A stretch of DNA of 64,000 nt from Branchipolynoe longqiensis (taxonomy: Eukaryota > Annelida > Polychaeta > Phyllodocida > Polynoidae). The DNA lies in NCBI GenBank assembly GCA_030323885.1, contig CM059192.1, positions 65,279,593 through 65,343,592 on the forward strand, in the 5' to 3' direction. Shown piece after piece: positions 11,481-22,149 of the stretch (positions within the stretch are counted from its first letter, which is position 1; every line of letters starts with the position of its first letter). Made by a program: the position numbers and the translations under genes. The notes below the pieces were generated by a model. That model did not search any database, was not told the DNA's origin, and saw only the letters and a list, made by a program, of their open reading frames with translations.

Positions 11481-11499
11481 GGAATAGCGTAAATGTCAC

Positions 11500-12185
11500 A
11501 TGGTAGGCACAGTGTACATAATACAAATAGCGCTATACCCGCATCCGTCATGATTCTTCCACCGTATACTAAGTATTTAAACAACTTTAAAAACCATCTT
11601 TCACGTATCTGATTGACTGATTGTATGCGGTTCACACTTGACAATGCTTCTAACAATTAATCTCAATAATTATCCTCAAATGTATTCCATTGTTTAATAG
11701 CTAAGCTACATTGGTGTTTTGTGTCTTTAACAATATATTCTGGGAGCGTTTAATGAAGATGTGTTTATGGCATTGTAATAAATGAGCTATGTGACAAGGG
11801 CCAGGGGACCAGGCCACCAGGTGCTGGTGCAGTTCCTTATAATGGAGTGCAGCACTATGACGCGAGCTTACTTTTCACACTATTCTGCTCATGATAGGTT
11901 GTGTTGCAGATATACTACCCATGCGGTTAAATATTCACTTTTGTTATTTAAATGCAATGCGATACATAAAAGTTGTCTTCTAGGCCATCTTTCAATCTTT
12001 CAGCCATCCAATCACATACGTCAAAGATGGCTTCTAAGTTTTATATGCAAACATATTGTTAAAATTAAAGGGGAGGGATTCTTTGTGGTGATATTTTATG
12101 GTGCCTCAAATCAAAGAATTGGTTTGTTTAAGATGTCAAATTGGTTTTATGTTTTGTGAATGTACAGGGCGGGCATCGGGCATTG
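11500..12185. other. Unique intergenic sequence
   Basis: AT-rich sequence with a 125-codon open frame (11782-12159, +) that has no recognisable domain and is not low complexity. I found no supporting evidence for a gene. Confidence 0.35.
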
Positions 12186-12188
12186 GTT

Positions 12189-12541
12189 TAAAGCTGCATA
12201 GTCCGATGGTTTTGAGTTTCTCGCATTTTCTGAGATAAACATATTAGGTTGTTCATTATAATCTACCTTACTTTAGTTTGAAGTAACTTTTATCTTAAAT
12301 CGCTAACTTTTAAGATATTTGAAATGGAAACATCCTAAATTAATTTTGGCAAGCATGCCAAAACTCTATCACCATAGGCTTCTGCAGTAACAGGTTCTAT
12401 TAATTGACTCAGTATCCCCGTATATGTGACGACAAATGTTTAATAAGTGCACCAGCATCTAAGTTAGATATGTAGAATCAAATCTAGATAATTGTTTTGG
12501 TTTTGAAAATTTTATGTTTTCATCGGACTATGCAGCTTTAA
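12189..12541 (+). mobile_element. MITE family M1, near-intact copy
   Basis: About 353 bp bounded by inverted termini TTTAAAGCTGCATAGTCCGA and, at the right, TCGGACTATGCAGCTTTAA, essentially perfect over 20 bp. It has no coding capacity. Internal landmarks TTTTGGCAAGCATGCCAAAA and CTTCTGCAGTAACAGGTTCT recur in the other M1 copies at 16171, 16985, 17674, 20954, 27489, 32400 and 47716. This copy is the best reference for the family. Confidence 0.88.
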
Positions 12542-12724
12542 CGCAGATGATGTCTGCGCCTCTATACACGTGCAAAGAGTGTTGCATGCTTATAAACAAA
12601 TAAACGTCTGTTGTCAACTGCTCAGAACAACACAGGAAGCGGCGGTACTAATTGGTTTATCCAGCCACTTAAATGTACAACTAGTGGACATGAATGCAAT
12701 TTGTAGACAGTCATGTCAATAGTG

Positions 12725-13610
12725 CATGACTAGCATCCAGTCATACAGCCGGTATACAGTCATACAACTGGTATAGTTATACAACTGGTATAGATATACA
12801 ACTGTTATACAGTAATACAACTGGTATAGTTATACAACTGGTATAGTTATACAACTGGTATACAGTTGTACAACTGGTATACAGTCATACAACTGGTATA
12901 GTTATACAACTGGTACACAGTTGTACAACTGGTATGCAGTCAGACAACTGGTATACAGTTGTACAACTGGTATACAGTCATACAACTGGTATAGTTATAC
13001 AACTGGTATACAGTCATACAACTGGTATACAGTTGTACAACTGGTATAGTTATACAACCGGTATACAGTTGTACAACTGGTATGCAGTCAGACAACTGGT
13101 ATGCAGTTGTACAACTGGTATAGTTATACAACTGGTATAGTTATACAACTGGTATAGTTATACGGTCAGTACACAGTTGTAAACTAGTATACAGTCATAC
13201 AACTGGTATACAGTCATACAACTGGTATACAGTCATACAACTGGTATACAGTTGTACAACAGGTATACAGTCATACAACTGGTATACAGTCATACAACAG
13301 GTATACAGTTGTACAACAGGTATTCAGTCATACAACTGGTATACAGTTGTACAACTGGTATTCAGTCATACAACTGGTAAACAGCTGTACAACTGGTAAT
13401 AGTATACAGCTGTACAACTGGTATAATTATACAACTGATATAGTTATACAACTGGTATAGTTATACAGCTGGTATACAGTTGTAAACTGGTATACAGTCA
13501 TACAACTGGTATACAGTTGCACAACTGGTATAGTTATACAACTGGTATACAGTCATGCAACTGGCTTACAGTTATACTTATAGTCGTACAGCTGTAAGTG
13601 GGCAGCCCTG
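12725..13610. repeat. ATACAACTGGTATACAGT minisatellite
   Basis: About 45 units of 17-19 bp in two alternating forms, GTATAGTTATACAACTG and GTATACAGTCATACAACTG. The units are partly palindromic (CAACTG with CAGTTG; TATACAGTTGTA). Confidence 0.93.
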
Positions 13611-13994
13611 GTTGGGTGTTTCGGCAGTTTGGGGGAGGTACTCTACTGCTTGCTCAGTGAAACCACTGCTTCCTACAGTCGGTGGGCGATGAGTGGGGGG
13701 TCGGGGCTGCTTCATCGGAGACAATACAGCTGTATTGTAATTAATACTTCCGGAGAAACTTGGCTGAGTAAATTATAAACCATATATTTAAAAAAAACAG
13801 TACGATGAAATATGTTTTCAGTGGGATGCAATATTTATATCCCTTTTGTATGACTTTTTAAAATTGTCGAAATGTAAATAAATACGAAAGTTCCTATAAC
13901 CAAACGAGTTCTTTTTGTAGCGTTTTTCCTGCGTTTGAATTGATGTTGTTTTGTCTAAGATAGAAAGGAGAGAATTGTACTGAATCCCTCCTTT

Positions 13995-14187
13995 AGTTGC
14001 TGGAGTTTTACGTCCTGGCAAAATCTACGATTATATCAGGACGGGTACGGATTTGTGAGTGCGCACGGCATGGTAACTTTATAGTGTTGCCCCACTGGGA
14101 GACCAGGCGACCAGCACCATGACCTAATATCCCACTCAGTCACATTATCCTGACACTGAGCCAACCAGTCCTTGCCCTATCCTAAAT
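13995..14187 (-). mobile_element. S1 SINE, tail and body only
   Basis: Begins with GGAGTTTTACGTCCTGGCAA and runs through the S1 body to CCTTGCCCTATCCTA. The tRNA-like head is missing. Confidence 0.8.
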
Positions 14188-14633
14188 TAAATATTTCCCA
14201 TTTTCCTCACCCCCAACAACTGTTATTTAGTCGCGACACCAGGACTAGTCCCCGCCCCCCCCCCCAGCCCTGTTCTGTGACAGCCGAACAACCCCATTAG
14301 AAAAAATGTCTAGAATGTGGGTTATGGAAATAACTACATTATTTTGTAATCTAAGCTGCTAAATATATAGTTGAAATGCTTGTTTATCATACATAGCCTG
14401 CTACCCAAATTAGCAATGAAAAAAATATTACCTTTCGGTGCAGGGTATAGCCTAAATTGGGTATGTTTTATGCACTCGGCCCGCAGACAGAATCCCACCC
14501 TATATCCTCTAGTATCGGGCACTTAGCCCCCTTAATATTCTTTAATATTCCTGAATATTCCAATATCGGAATTACATTTTTTTTACAGATTCGTTATTAC
14601 AAGCCACAATAAATGAGTTTATAACTGCACTGC

Positions 14634-14690
14634 CGTCGTGATATGACCTTAGATGTTGCTAGGACGTAAAACAACAAACAAACAACAATC
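14634..14690 (+). mobile_element. S1 SINE tail fragment
   Basis: GATATGACCTTAGATGTTGC followed by TAGGACGTAAAACAACAAAC: a + strand copy reduced to the 3' tail. Confidence 0.65.
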
Positions 14691-14749
14691 TAAGTGCACT
14701 GACTAACTTAAATGTTAGTATGCCATACTGACAGTTAACGTCAAGCTTC

Positions 14750-15712
14750 TGTTATTTAACCACACCTCTAATGCACAATATGATATGGTATCATCAGCTA
14801 TTGGACGTCAAACATGGTCATTCTGACATATTATCTTTGTAGGAAACCCACTGACATTATCTTTGAAGGAAACCCACTGACATATTATCTTTGAAGGAAA
14901 CCCACTGACATTATCTTTGAAGGAAACCCACTGACATTATCTTTGAAGGAAACCCACTGACATATTTCTTTGAAGGAAACCCACTGACATTATCTTTGAA
15001 AGAAACCCACTGACATTATCTTTGATTGTTTGTTTGTTGTTGTTTTACGTCCTAGCAACATCTAAGGTCATATCAGGACGGGTACCGACTTGTGACAGTG
15101 CGCACTCATGGCGACTTTATAGTGCTGTCCCACTGGGAAACCAGGCCACCAGCACCATGACCTGGTATCCCACTCAGTCACATTATCCTGACACTGAGCA
15201 CACCAGTCCTTGTCCTATCCTAATAATGCCGAGCGCCTGGCTAGGACGCGACAAGTATCAATTTTAAAGTCATTGGTTTGACTCGACTGGGACTCGAACC
15301 CATGATCTACCATTATCTTTGAAGGAAACCACCTGACATATTATCTTTGAAGGAAACCCACTGACATATTATCTTTGAAGGAAACCCACTGACATATTAT
15401 CTTTGAAGGAAACCCACTGACATATTATCTTTGAAGGAAACCCACTGACATATTTCTTTGAAGGAAACCCACTGACATTTCTTTGAAGGAAACCCACTGA
15501 CATATTTCTGTGAAGGAAACCCAAGGGGTCTTTTATATGCACTTTCCCACAAACAGGACAGCACATACCACATTCTTTGATGAACCAGTTGTGAACCACT
15601 GGTTGGAACTGAAAATAGCCCAAACTGCAAATGTGTCCACTGAGCAGGATCGATAGGATGACTGACACCTTCACAGGTGGACACTCTACCGCCTGAGCTA
15701 CGTCCCGCTCCT
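14750..15712 (-). mobile_element. tRNA-derived SINE (family S2), internally amplified
   Basis: On the reverse strand the element begins near 15712 with a tRNA-like head (GGGACGTAGCTCAGGCGGTA, an A-box-like segment). It continues through GCACATACCACATTC and GTGCATATAAAAGACCCC (reverse sense), and ends near 14750 with a tail containing GACGTCCAATAGCTGATGAT. Between these parts a roughly 28-bp segment (GGGTTTCCTTCAAAGATAAT plus ATGTCAGT) that normally occurs once is repeated about 15 times (14840-15020 and 15310-15530). The body resembles a SINE type I associate with molluscs and other invertebrates. An S1 SINE sits inside the amplified part. Confidence 0.65.
15026..15310 (-). mobile_element. 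S1 SINE, full length, nested in S2 array
   Basis: A 285-bp antisense S1 copy from TTGTTTGTTTGTTGTTGTTT to the tRNA-like head (reverse-strand B-box GGGTTCGAGTCCC). It is flanked by CATTATCTTTGA at 15014-15025 and 15311-15322. This reads as a 12-bp target-site duplication, although the same string is part of the surrounding repeat. Confidence 0.85.
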
Positions 15713-15795
15713 GTATGTCATCCTCGCCATGTTATTCATCTGATGATACACACTATGGGCCTCTATGACCTGTGAGTGTTTTCAAAGAAGGGAAT

Positions 15796-15836
15796 CCCCC
15801 CCCCCCCCAAGGAACTGGGGGGGGGGGGGGGGGGGG
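15796..15836. repeat. Poly-C / poly-G inverted pair
   Basis: A C run, AAGGAACT, then a G run: a short hairpin-capable homopolymer pair. Confidence 0.8.
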
Positions 15837-15839
15837 ATG

Positions 15840-16170
15840 GCAAGAATCTTGTGAGTGTTTACCAACGTCATAGGGGACAATGTCTAACTGAGTTATATAG
15901 AAATATGAAACCATCATTCGTAGTTAGGGATTAAAATACCATATAACGGAAATGAACTATTGCAGGCTGAAACATTGAAAGGGAACGTCTAAAATATTAA
16001 ATGTAAGTAAACTAAGTAGCTACCAAAGCCTGAATCATGCAATTCTATACATTCCAAGTGTGGCATCACCCTCCATGCACAAAGAGGAAAGCGCATAATA
16101 AACCAATGATAAACAATAAATTGTAAGCGTATAAAGTGTTGATCACAATCTCGGGCTGAGTAGGCCTGCA
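15840..16170. other. Unique intergenic sequence
   Basis: AT-rich; nothing recognised. Confidence 0.4.
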
Positions 16171-16399
16171 GTTAAAGTTGAGTGCAAACATGGAAAATTA
16201 GTTTTGACAAGCTTACCAAAACTCTGACACCATAGACTTCTGCAGTAACAGGCTCTGTTAAATTGACTCAGTATTGCCTTCGACGCAGAAACAAATGCTT
16301 AATAAGTGCATCAGTATCTAAGTTAGATATGTCAAATCAAATCTAGATAATTGGTTTGGTTTTGACAATTTGATATTTCATTGGACTATGCAGCTTTAA
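16171..16399 (+). mobile_element. MITE M1, internal-deletion copy
   Basis: TTAAAGTTG is joined directly to the internal AGTGCAAACATGG segment; the rest runs to the right terminus TTGGACTATGCAGCTTTAA. The first third of the element is deleted. Confidence 0.75.
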
Positions 16400-16924
16400 T
16401 ACTGTCTTCAAATGTTGGGAAAGTACGTAAGTTTGAAATGAGATTGTTTGACAAAAAGGATGATGTGGAACAAGCAGGTATCGCTATTGAAAATTACGGC
16501 AATGAATACATTCTAAAATACCTGTAGGAACAAATTGAACAAAGGCTGATTCATATAACTGCTATTCTATGTAACTTTGACATCACTTGTCCTGTGGCCA
16601 GATGCAAAGTGCTTGCATCTATGTAGACATGCAGGAGCATACCTGATGTTATTTACAGATATCGGTTGCTGATTTGTTTTCATAATGTATCTTGCATAAT
16701 TATGAAAACTACAGTGACAGATGTCTCCTAAAATAGGAACAAATTGGGCAAAAGTCATTCATGGACAATGTTTGTCGTTAAATAAAACTCAACTCAACTC
16801 ATCATAATTATTAATATTTGTTATTATGGTTAGCTGAATTATATATATATATAAACCTCTTATTATATTAATACTGGTATAGCTAACAGAACCATCAAGT
16901 TATACTGAAGCCAATGACTAGTGC

Positions 16925-17345
16925 TACATCGAACCACTCTGTGTTTGAAATTCTAACGACTTGGATGACCAGAGTCGCCCGGGTCGTGTTAATCGATTAC
17001 GGCCCACATGATTCAGCAGTGACAGGCTCTATTAAATTGACTTTGTGTCCCCCTGTATGTAGCAACAAATACTTAATAAGTGCACCGGTATCTAAGTTGA
17101 CTATGTAGATTTAAATCTAGATGATTGTTTTGCTTTTAAAAATGTGATGGTTTATCAGACTGCAATTCTAAGCCTCAGTTGAAGAAGCCCTCAGACAAAT
17201 GACACAAATGACACAAGTCTCATGTGACACAAATGACACAAGTCTCACATATCACACAAGACATGACTCACATGACACACAAGACAAAAGGACACACATG
17301 ACACACAGGGCACACACGACACACTGTGTGTCTGTGTGTGTCTGT
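16925..17345 (+). repeat. Dispersed repeat, inverted copy at 32240-32690
   Basis: The segment from TTGAAATTCTAACGACTTGG through an M1-like right end (about 16985-17175) to the CAAATGACACAAGTCTCA microsatellite is matched in reverse complement at 32240-32690. It includes sequence outside the MITE. The two copies are about 15 kb apart in opposite orientation. Confidence 0.75.
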
Positions 17346-17673
17346 GTGATATGTAGACCCACTAAGGTAGACGAGAACGAATATAAATGTGGGAGATACA
17401 GTTTAGTAGACATTAGCAAATCGTACCTGGCTGGATAAACCACCGAATCAAATATACATAAAAGTGTGTTTACGACAGGCGAAACAGTGGCGAGTTGGCG
17501 CACAGCCGGGCTTCGCGGATCCAGGCGAGCGCCCGGCTACATAGGCGCTCGTGGCGCCGACTAGTGGAAGACGGAAGCATAGTGCTTAATCGAACCGGGG
17601 CCCAGGCGTGGTGGCGCCGACTAGCGTAAATACTTTGAACCTCGCAGCCCGGCGATACAGGCGATATTTTTCT

Positions 17674-18996
17674 TAAAGTTGCATAGTCCGATGGTATAAA
17701 TATATTTTCAAAACTAAGACACTGACCTAGATTTGATCCTACATATCTAACTTAGATACTGGTGGCCACACTAATCAATTGGTGCTGTATTAATGGAATA
17801 AATCCGATTTGTGCATTTACACCACTGCTAGAGGAAGCCATGTTCCTCAGAACTCACTTTCTAAGATGCAGGACAATCTCTAGATAAAGGATTCACCAGG
17901 TACTCGCAGTACACGGGTGAATACCAGCCCTATATAAAAACGGTCGAAAAATCGGGCTAATGAAATGAGTCTTTATGAGAGCCTAATTTCACAATCTAAG
18001 AAGCAACATTTATTCTTCATATTTCCCCGCGACCTTTGAGTTGAAAAATATAATAAAACGTCTGGTTTAATAAGATTTAAAAGTGAAATCGACGGCATTC
18101 TATGGCCCCCCATCTTGTCTTTGTGCATTCTCTCCCATTTCACCAACTATGTGCCGATATAAGTACCCATTTGACACTGGAGCCAGGCATTGTACTTCCT
18201 GTTCCATACTAAAGCTATTTTCGGCCGTATTTACAGTATGTTGTCCTTCATCCGTGTACTACAAGTACTGGGTGAATCTTTTATCTAGTCAATCCCGTGA
18301 CCTCTCTGAGACTCTTGGTGGCCATGGCCTAGTTTCACACCAGGTCAGGTACTTTTGCTTTGTTTATGTTCATCAGAGCTTCTGTTATCTGCTTTTCTTC
18401 TCATTAGCTAGATTATAAGTTGTGTTATCTCACTCACTTGATAGTTAACCTTATAAAGTGTCACTGATATTGAACTGAAAGTGTAGAAATCAGGATGTTT
18501 ACTCCATGCCAGTATTCTCGATGTCAGCATGATATCACCATGGGTGATAGCCCTGGCAATGACTCGCGAAGGCTAATTTGTGCAGCAGCAATGATATGTC
18601 TATGCAGAGCATTTATTTTTGCAAAATAAATTAAAAAGCTGTCATTGGGTCCATTAAAAAAATCTTAATGCGTGATTGAAGAGATATAAATTCCACAACT
18701 GGCAGAAGCTATGTTTACTGTTTACAAGTTGTGATTTCAGTATGTTAATGAGGTCAGTACACCATGTGACCATTACAAGATTGGGAATGGTGTCACAGCC
18801 TTGGCTTCCAGCCCGGGAGTTTCGGCAAGCTTGCCAAAATTATTTTGAATGCATTTACTTCAAATATCTTCAAAATGACTTGGCTGTCATCAAAACCAAC
18901 TCAGGGGAATGATAAGTAGATCATAACGATCAATTTAATATATTTATCTCAAAAAGTTTGGGAAAACTTACAAGCCATCAGCCTATGCAACTTTAA
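17674..18996 (-). mobile_element. MITE M1 with about 0.9-kb internal insertion
   Basis: The termini are CTTAAAGTTGCATAGTCCGA at the left and CAGCCTATGCAACTTTAAG at the right. The inner flanks match M1 in minus orientation: left CTAACTTAGATACTGG, right GGCAAGCTTGCCAAAA. The middle (about 17780-18800) is unlike M1 and contains no recognisable gene; it may be a longer relative or an insertion. Confidence 0.6.
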
Positions 18997-19034
18997 GTAA
19001 TTAAACCAAGGAGGGATAAAGCCCCGCGGGTGCC

Positions 19035-19177
19035 TGCCTACACTTGTATATATGCATATATACAGACTATATATATATAGATATATCTATATATATATAT
19101 AGACATATATAGATATATATATATGTATATGTATACATATACATATATATGAATTATATATATACATATATACAAAC

Positions 19178-19247
<70 letters not shown>
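19035..19247. repeat. (TA)n microsatellite
   Basis: An AT dinucleotide tract with interspersed C and G, ending in a pure (AT) run of about 45 bp. Confidence 0.95.
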
Positions 19248-19251
<4 letters not shown>

Positions 19252-19440
19252 GGCAGGGGCACCTGGTTGGGTTATATTTGAGTTTCCTATAGATTGACAG
19301 AGTGAGTACTGGCAGGCCTGAGTGTAGTTGACTTCAATTGCTTGAAGTGCACTCAGGACCTGGCCCCTCTGCCTGAGTAGGGGTCAACCCAATCAAGCTG
19401 GAATTAGCAGCCAGGTCAAGGTTGGTTGTGGTCAGGGCCG

Positions 19441-19672
19441 CGTTCAGGGTATGCCTCCGAGACATCTCGGGGAAATCCCTGACGTCACGCTATTCTGAAC
19501 GGCAAAAGCAGTCGGTCACCTCGAAAATGGCCGCCCCCATAGGCGGCAACCATTTGCAATAAAAAAGAAGCACTCTGATTGACTGAAACCACTGAATACG
19601 GTGGCCATTTTCGAGGTGCTTTTTGTCTCCTGTCTGAAATGGAAGGCGTCTCCGAGACGTACCCTGAACGGA
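19441..19672. mobile_element. Foldback MITE, about 232 bp
   Basis: The left end CGTTCAGGGTATGCCTCCGA pairs with the right end TCTCCGAGACGTACCCTGAA in inverse complement. Internally CACCTCGAAAATGGCCGCC pairs with GGTGGCCATTTTCGAGGTG. The whole segment can fold into one long hairpin and has no coding capacity. Confidence 0.8.
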
Positions 19673-19678
19673 AATAAG

Positions 19679-19844
19679 CCAAAAATCCTGGACAAACTTA
19701 ATGAGAAATAACCAAAAATATGAACAAATCATGATGTATAGCATCATATAAGCCATTACTCTAATGTACACACAGGGTTGTTGCCACACATCATGATTTG
19801 TTCATATTTTTGGTTATTTCTCATTAACTATGGCCAGGATTTTG
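19679..19844. repeat. Near-perfect hairpin, about 45-bp arms
   Basis: TTAATGAGAAATAACCAAAA, ATATGAACAAATCATGATG and the flanking CCTGG recur as an exact inverted copy at 19788-19842, around a loop of about 50 bp. It lies immediately next to the foldback MITE. Confidence 0.85.
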
Positions 19845-19849
19845 ATTCT

Positions 19850-20260
19850 AAGAAAAGTACTGTTTTAAATAGACCATGGTGGATCACCAGTAAAAAAAAT
19901 GACTAATTCCAGAATACAAGCAGCACAATGTTATAAGCAAAATAAGATTATCTCTTTATTTTAATGTAGTTTTAATTGAATATTATGAACATACTATACA
20001 CAGGAGCATTTTCTTCATAGCAACTTTGAAGAACTACTTACACCCATTCTAGTGATATATTTTGTTAGGTTCCATCCTCAATTTTAAAGTAGTACTAGTA
20101 GCAGACTGTGACAGCTCACCCCTATTTGTTTCTATGTGTAAACTGTCTTGGTTTTTCAATATGCCTTGAGAAACCAAGACGTTTTGAATTCCTAGTCGTG
20201 GTCCCTACCTGTGTATACTGTACATTAACACACACGACACTGTCGAGCCACTTTACCTGC
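19850..20260. other. Sequence upstream of ABCG2-like gene
   Basis: AT-rich, then mixed sequence. No TATA box stands out. It probably contains the proximal promoter or 5' UTR of the downstream gene. Confidence 0.4.
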
Positions 20261-20264
20261 GGTG

Positions 20265-20297
20265 GTCACGTGACGTTATCGGCGGTGGTCACGTGAC
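20265..20297. promoter_or_regulatory. Tandem GTCACGTGAC E-boxes
   Basis: Two perfect palindromes GTCACGTGAC (20265-20274 and 20288-20297) within a 23-bp direct repeat (GGTGGTCACGTGAC), 60 to 92 bp before the proposed ABCG2 start codon. This is the high-affinity E-box core bound by USF and by MITF/TFE (CLEAR-type) bHLH-ZIP factors. A CRE-like TGACGTTA overlaps the first box. The motif is direct; the regulator is inferred. Confidence 0.6.
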
Positions 20298-20356
20298 TGC
20301 CGCCAGACTGGGGTCACTTCGTGCGCTGGTTAGAAGTAGGCTATTAGAAGACAGCC

Positions 20357-20940
20357 ATGTTGTTGACGGACGGGACTGAAGAGTGTGATTGCTTCAGACT
20401 GCAGGTGACGGGCCCGCCCAACCCCGGCCCGGTGGACTCCGGCCCGGTCGCTCCCGGCCCGGCCAACCCCGGCCCGGCGGCTCCCGGGCAGCCCAACCCC
20501 GGCCCGCCCAACCCCGGCCCGGAGGTCCCCGCCCCGACGGTCCCCGCCCCGGCGGTCCCCGCCCCGGCGGTCCCCGCCCCGGCGGTCCCCGCCCCGGCGG
20601 TCCCCGCCCCGGCGGTCCCCGCCCCGGCGGTCCCCGCCCCGGCGGTCCCCGCCCCGGCGGTCCCCGCCCCGGCGGTCCCCGCCCCGGCGGTCCCCGCCCC
20701 GGCGGTCCCCGCCCCGGCGGTCCCCGCCCCGGCGGTCCCCGCCCCGGCGGTCCCCGCCCCGGCGGTCCCCGCCCCGGCGGTCCCCGCCCCGGCGGTCCCC
20801 GGCCCGGCGGACCCCGCCCCGGCGCACCCCGGCCCGGTAGCCGGAGCGACGACCATGACGTTCCGCGACGTGGTGTATACCGTGCAGCAGCGACGTGGAT
20901 GCTGCACGGACGTACCCAAGAAAATCATCAGAGGCGTGAG
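20357..20940 (+). CDS. ABCG2: ABCG2-like exon 1: Pro/Ala/Val-repeat N-terminus
   Basis: Proposed first coding exon of an ABCG2-like half-transporter, starting at ATG 20357 and ending at GGCGTGAG before gtgggt. Residues 1-16 are non-repetitive. Residues about 17-165 are rich in Pro, Ala, Val and Gly, with about 18 exact or near-exact VPAPA units from a 15-bp repeat. The last 30 residues (TMTFRDVVYTVQ, then KKIIRGV) align with the conserved first strand of the ABCG nucleotide-binding domain. The frame runs on correctly into exon 2. Removing the repeat as an intron from CTGCAG/GTGACG at 20404 to the AG at 20840 would shift the frame into a stop. A start at the internal ATG 20855 is possible. The usual ABCG2 N-terminus is about 70 residues without such a repeat. 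Confidence 0.7.
20534..20805. repeat. 15-bp GC-rich coding minisatellite
   Basis: About 18 head-to-tail copies of GGCGGTCCCCGCCCC inside exon 1, nearly identical, implying recent expansion or homogenisation. All three forward frames are open, so openness alone does not prove which frame is translated; continuity with the conserved domain does. The array is CpG-dense and lies close to the putative promoter. Confidence 0.9.
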
Positions 20941-20953
20941 GTGGGTTGAGGTT

Positions 20954-22065
20954 AAAGTTGCATAGGCCGATGGTTTTGTATTTTCTGTATTTTTTCTGAG
21001 ATAAATATATTAGATCGATCACTAGTATCTACATTAGTTCAAAGTTACTTTTATTTTAAATGGTAAACTTTTGAGATATTTTGAGTGCAAACATGGAAAA
21101 TTAGTTTTGGCATGTGTGCCAAAAACTCTGACACCATAGACTTCTGCAGTAACAGGTTCTGTGAAATTGACTCAGTGTATTGCCTTCTACGCAGAAACAA
21201 ATGCTTAATAAGTGCATCAGTATCTCAGTTAGATATGTAAAATCAAACCTAGATAATAGACTACAATACGGTTCAAAGTGCGCATGCGCTGAAAACGCCA
21301 TTGTCAGCAAAGCAAAGGCGTACGCCCATTGAGTTTGCCGATACGCATAGGGCAAAACTGCTGTTTTATTCAAAATAAATAGAAATACATAACAATTTGG
21401 CACAAACATGGACGGAAGGATGCAATATAATAATATAATGAATATGTTTAAGACACAACTCTCCATAATTATGCATTTTGAGCTAAGAAACATACAATTT
21501 CAGTCACTTTACAGGCTGATGTTTACATCACCATTGATTACCTAGAAGTAATTCTTGTTCTAAATATTAAAATGTCAAATGTGTCAACAAAAACGTGTTT
21601 CAAAGAAATATATAACCAATATCTGATTAACCCTACTCATTTTCGATTTCTACATATGTCATTAACCATAGAATATAAATAAAAACATGAATAAAATAAG
21701 TAAAACTGACCCTGGCTATGGCTCTAACACTAGTCTGAGTGCCTAGATTTGTCTAAATCTAAATGCACATGGCGTAAGATGTGCTGATTATATTGATGTA
21801 AATGCAATGTTGGATAAAAGATTAATATCTTAATTTATTATATATATTTTTTTAGTTGGTATTCTATGTTTCAAACAAGAGCTGAGATAAGCTGAAACTA
21901 GCACATTTCACAGCTGCACCCAGTGTATTAGGATGTGCCATGTACTTCTCGCGAGTTTGTTTTGGTCTGACGTATCCCACAATGCACCGCACCGCTGGAA
22001 CCAAGATGTAGTCTATTGGTTTGGTTTTTGAAAATTTGACATTTCATCGGACTATGCTACTTTAA
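20954..22065 (+). mobile_element. MITE M1 carrying a nested TIR element
   Basis: The termini TTAAAGTTGCATAGGCCGAT and CATCGGACTATGCTACTTTA bound a 1.1-kb M1 copy that starts 14 bp after the exon 1 donor. M1 sequence is interrupted between about 21264 and 22016 by an element with inverted ends TAGACTACAATACGGTTC and GAACCAAGATGTAGTCTA. The MITE is followed by a second copy of the exon 1 end and donor (see findings). Confidence 0.75.
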
Positions 22066-22149
22066 CATCATCAGATTCAGAGGCGTGAGGTGGGTTGAGG
22101 TAATTTGCTTCAAACAAGTACGATCTGAGAGGGAGGCGCCGTGTGAGGA

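Noticed and set aside
11782..12159. A 125-codon open frame of normal composition
   Set aside because: No recognisable domain, no splice or promoter support; kept only as a note in the intergenic entry.
20405..20840. An intron removing the VPAPA repeat (GTGACG donor, GGTAG acceptor)
   Set aside because: The resulting junction changes frame and reads into TGA within six codons, and the acceptor lacks a convincing pyrimidine tract.
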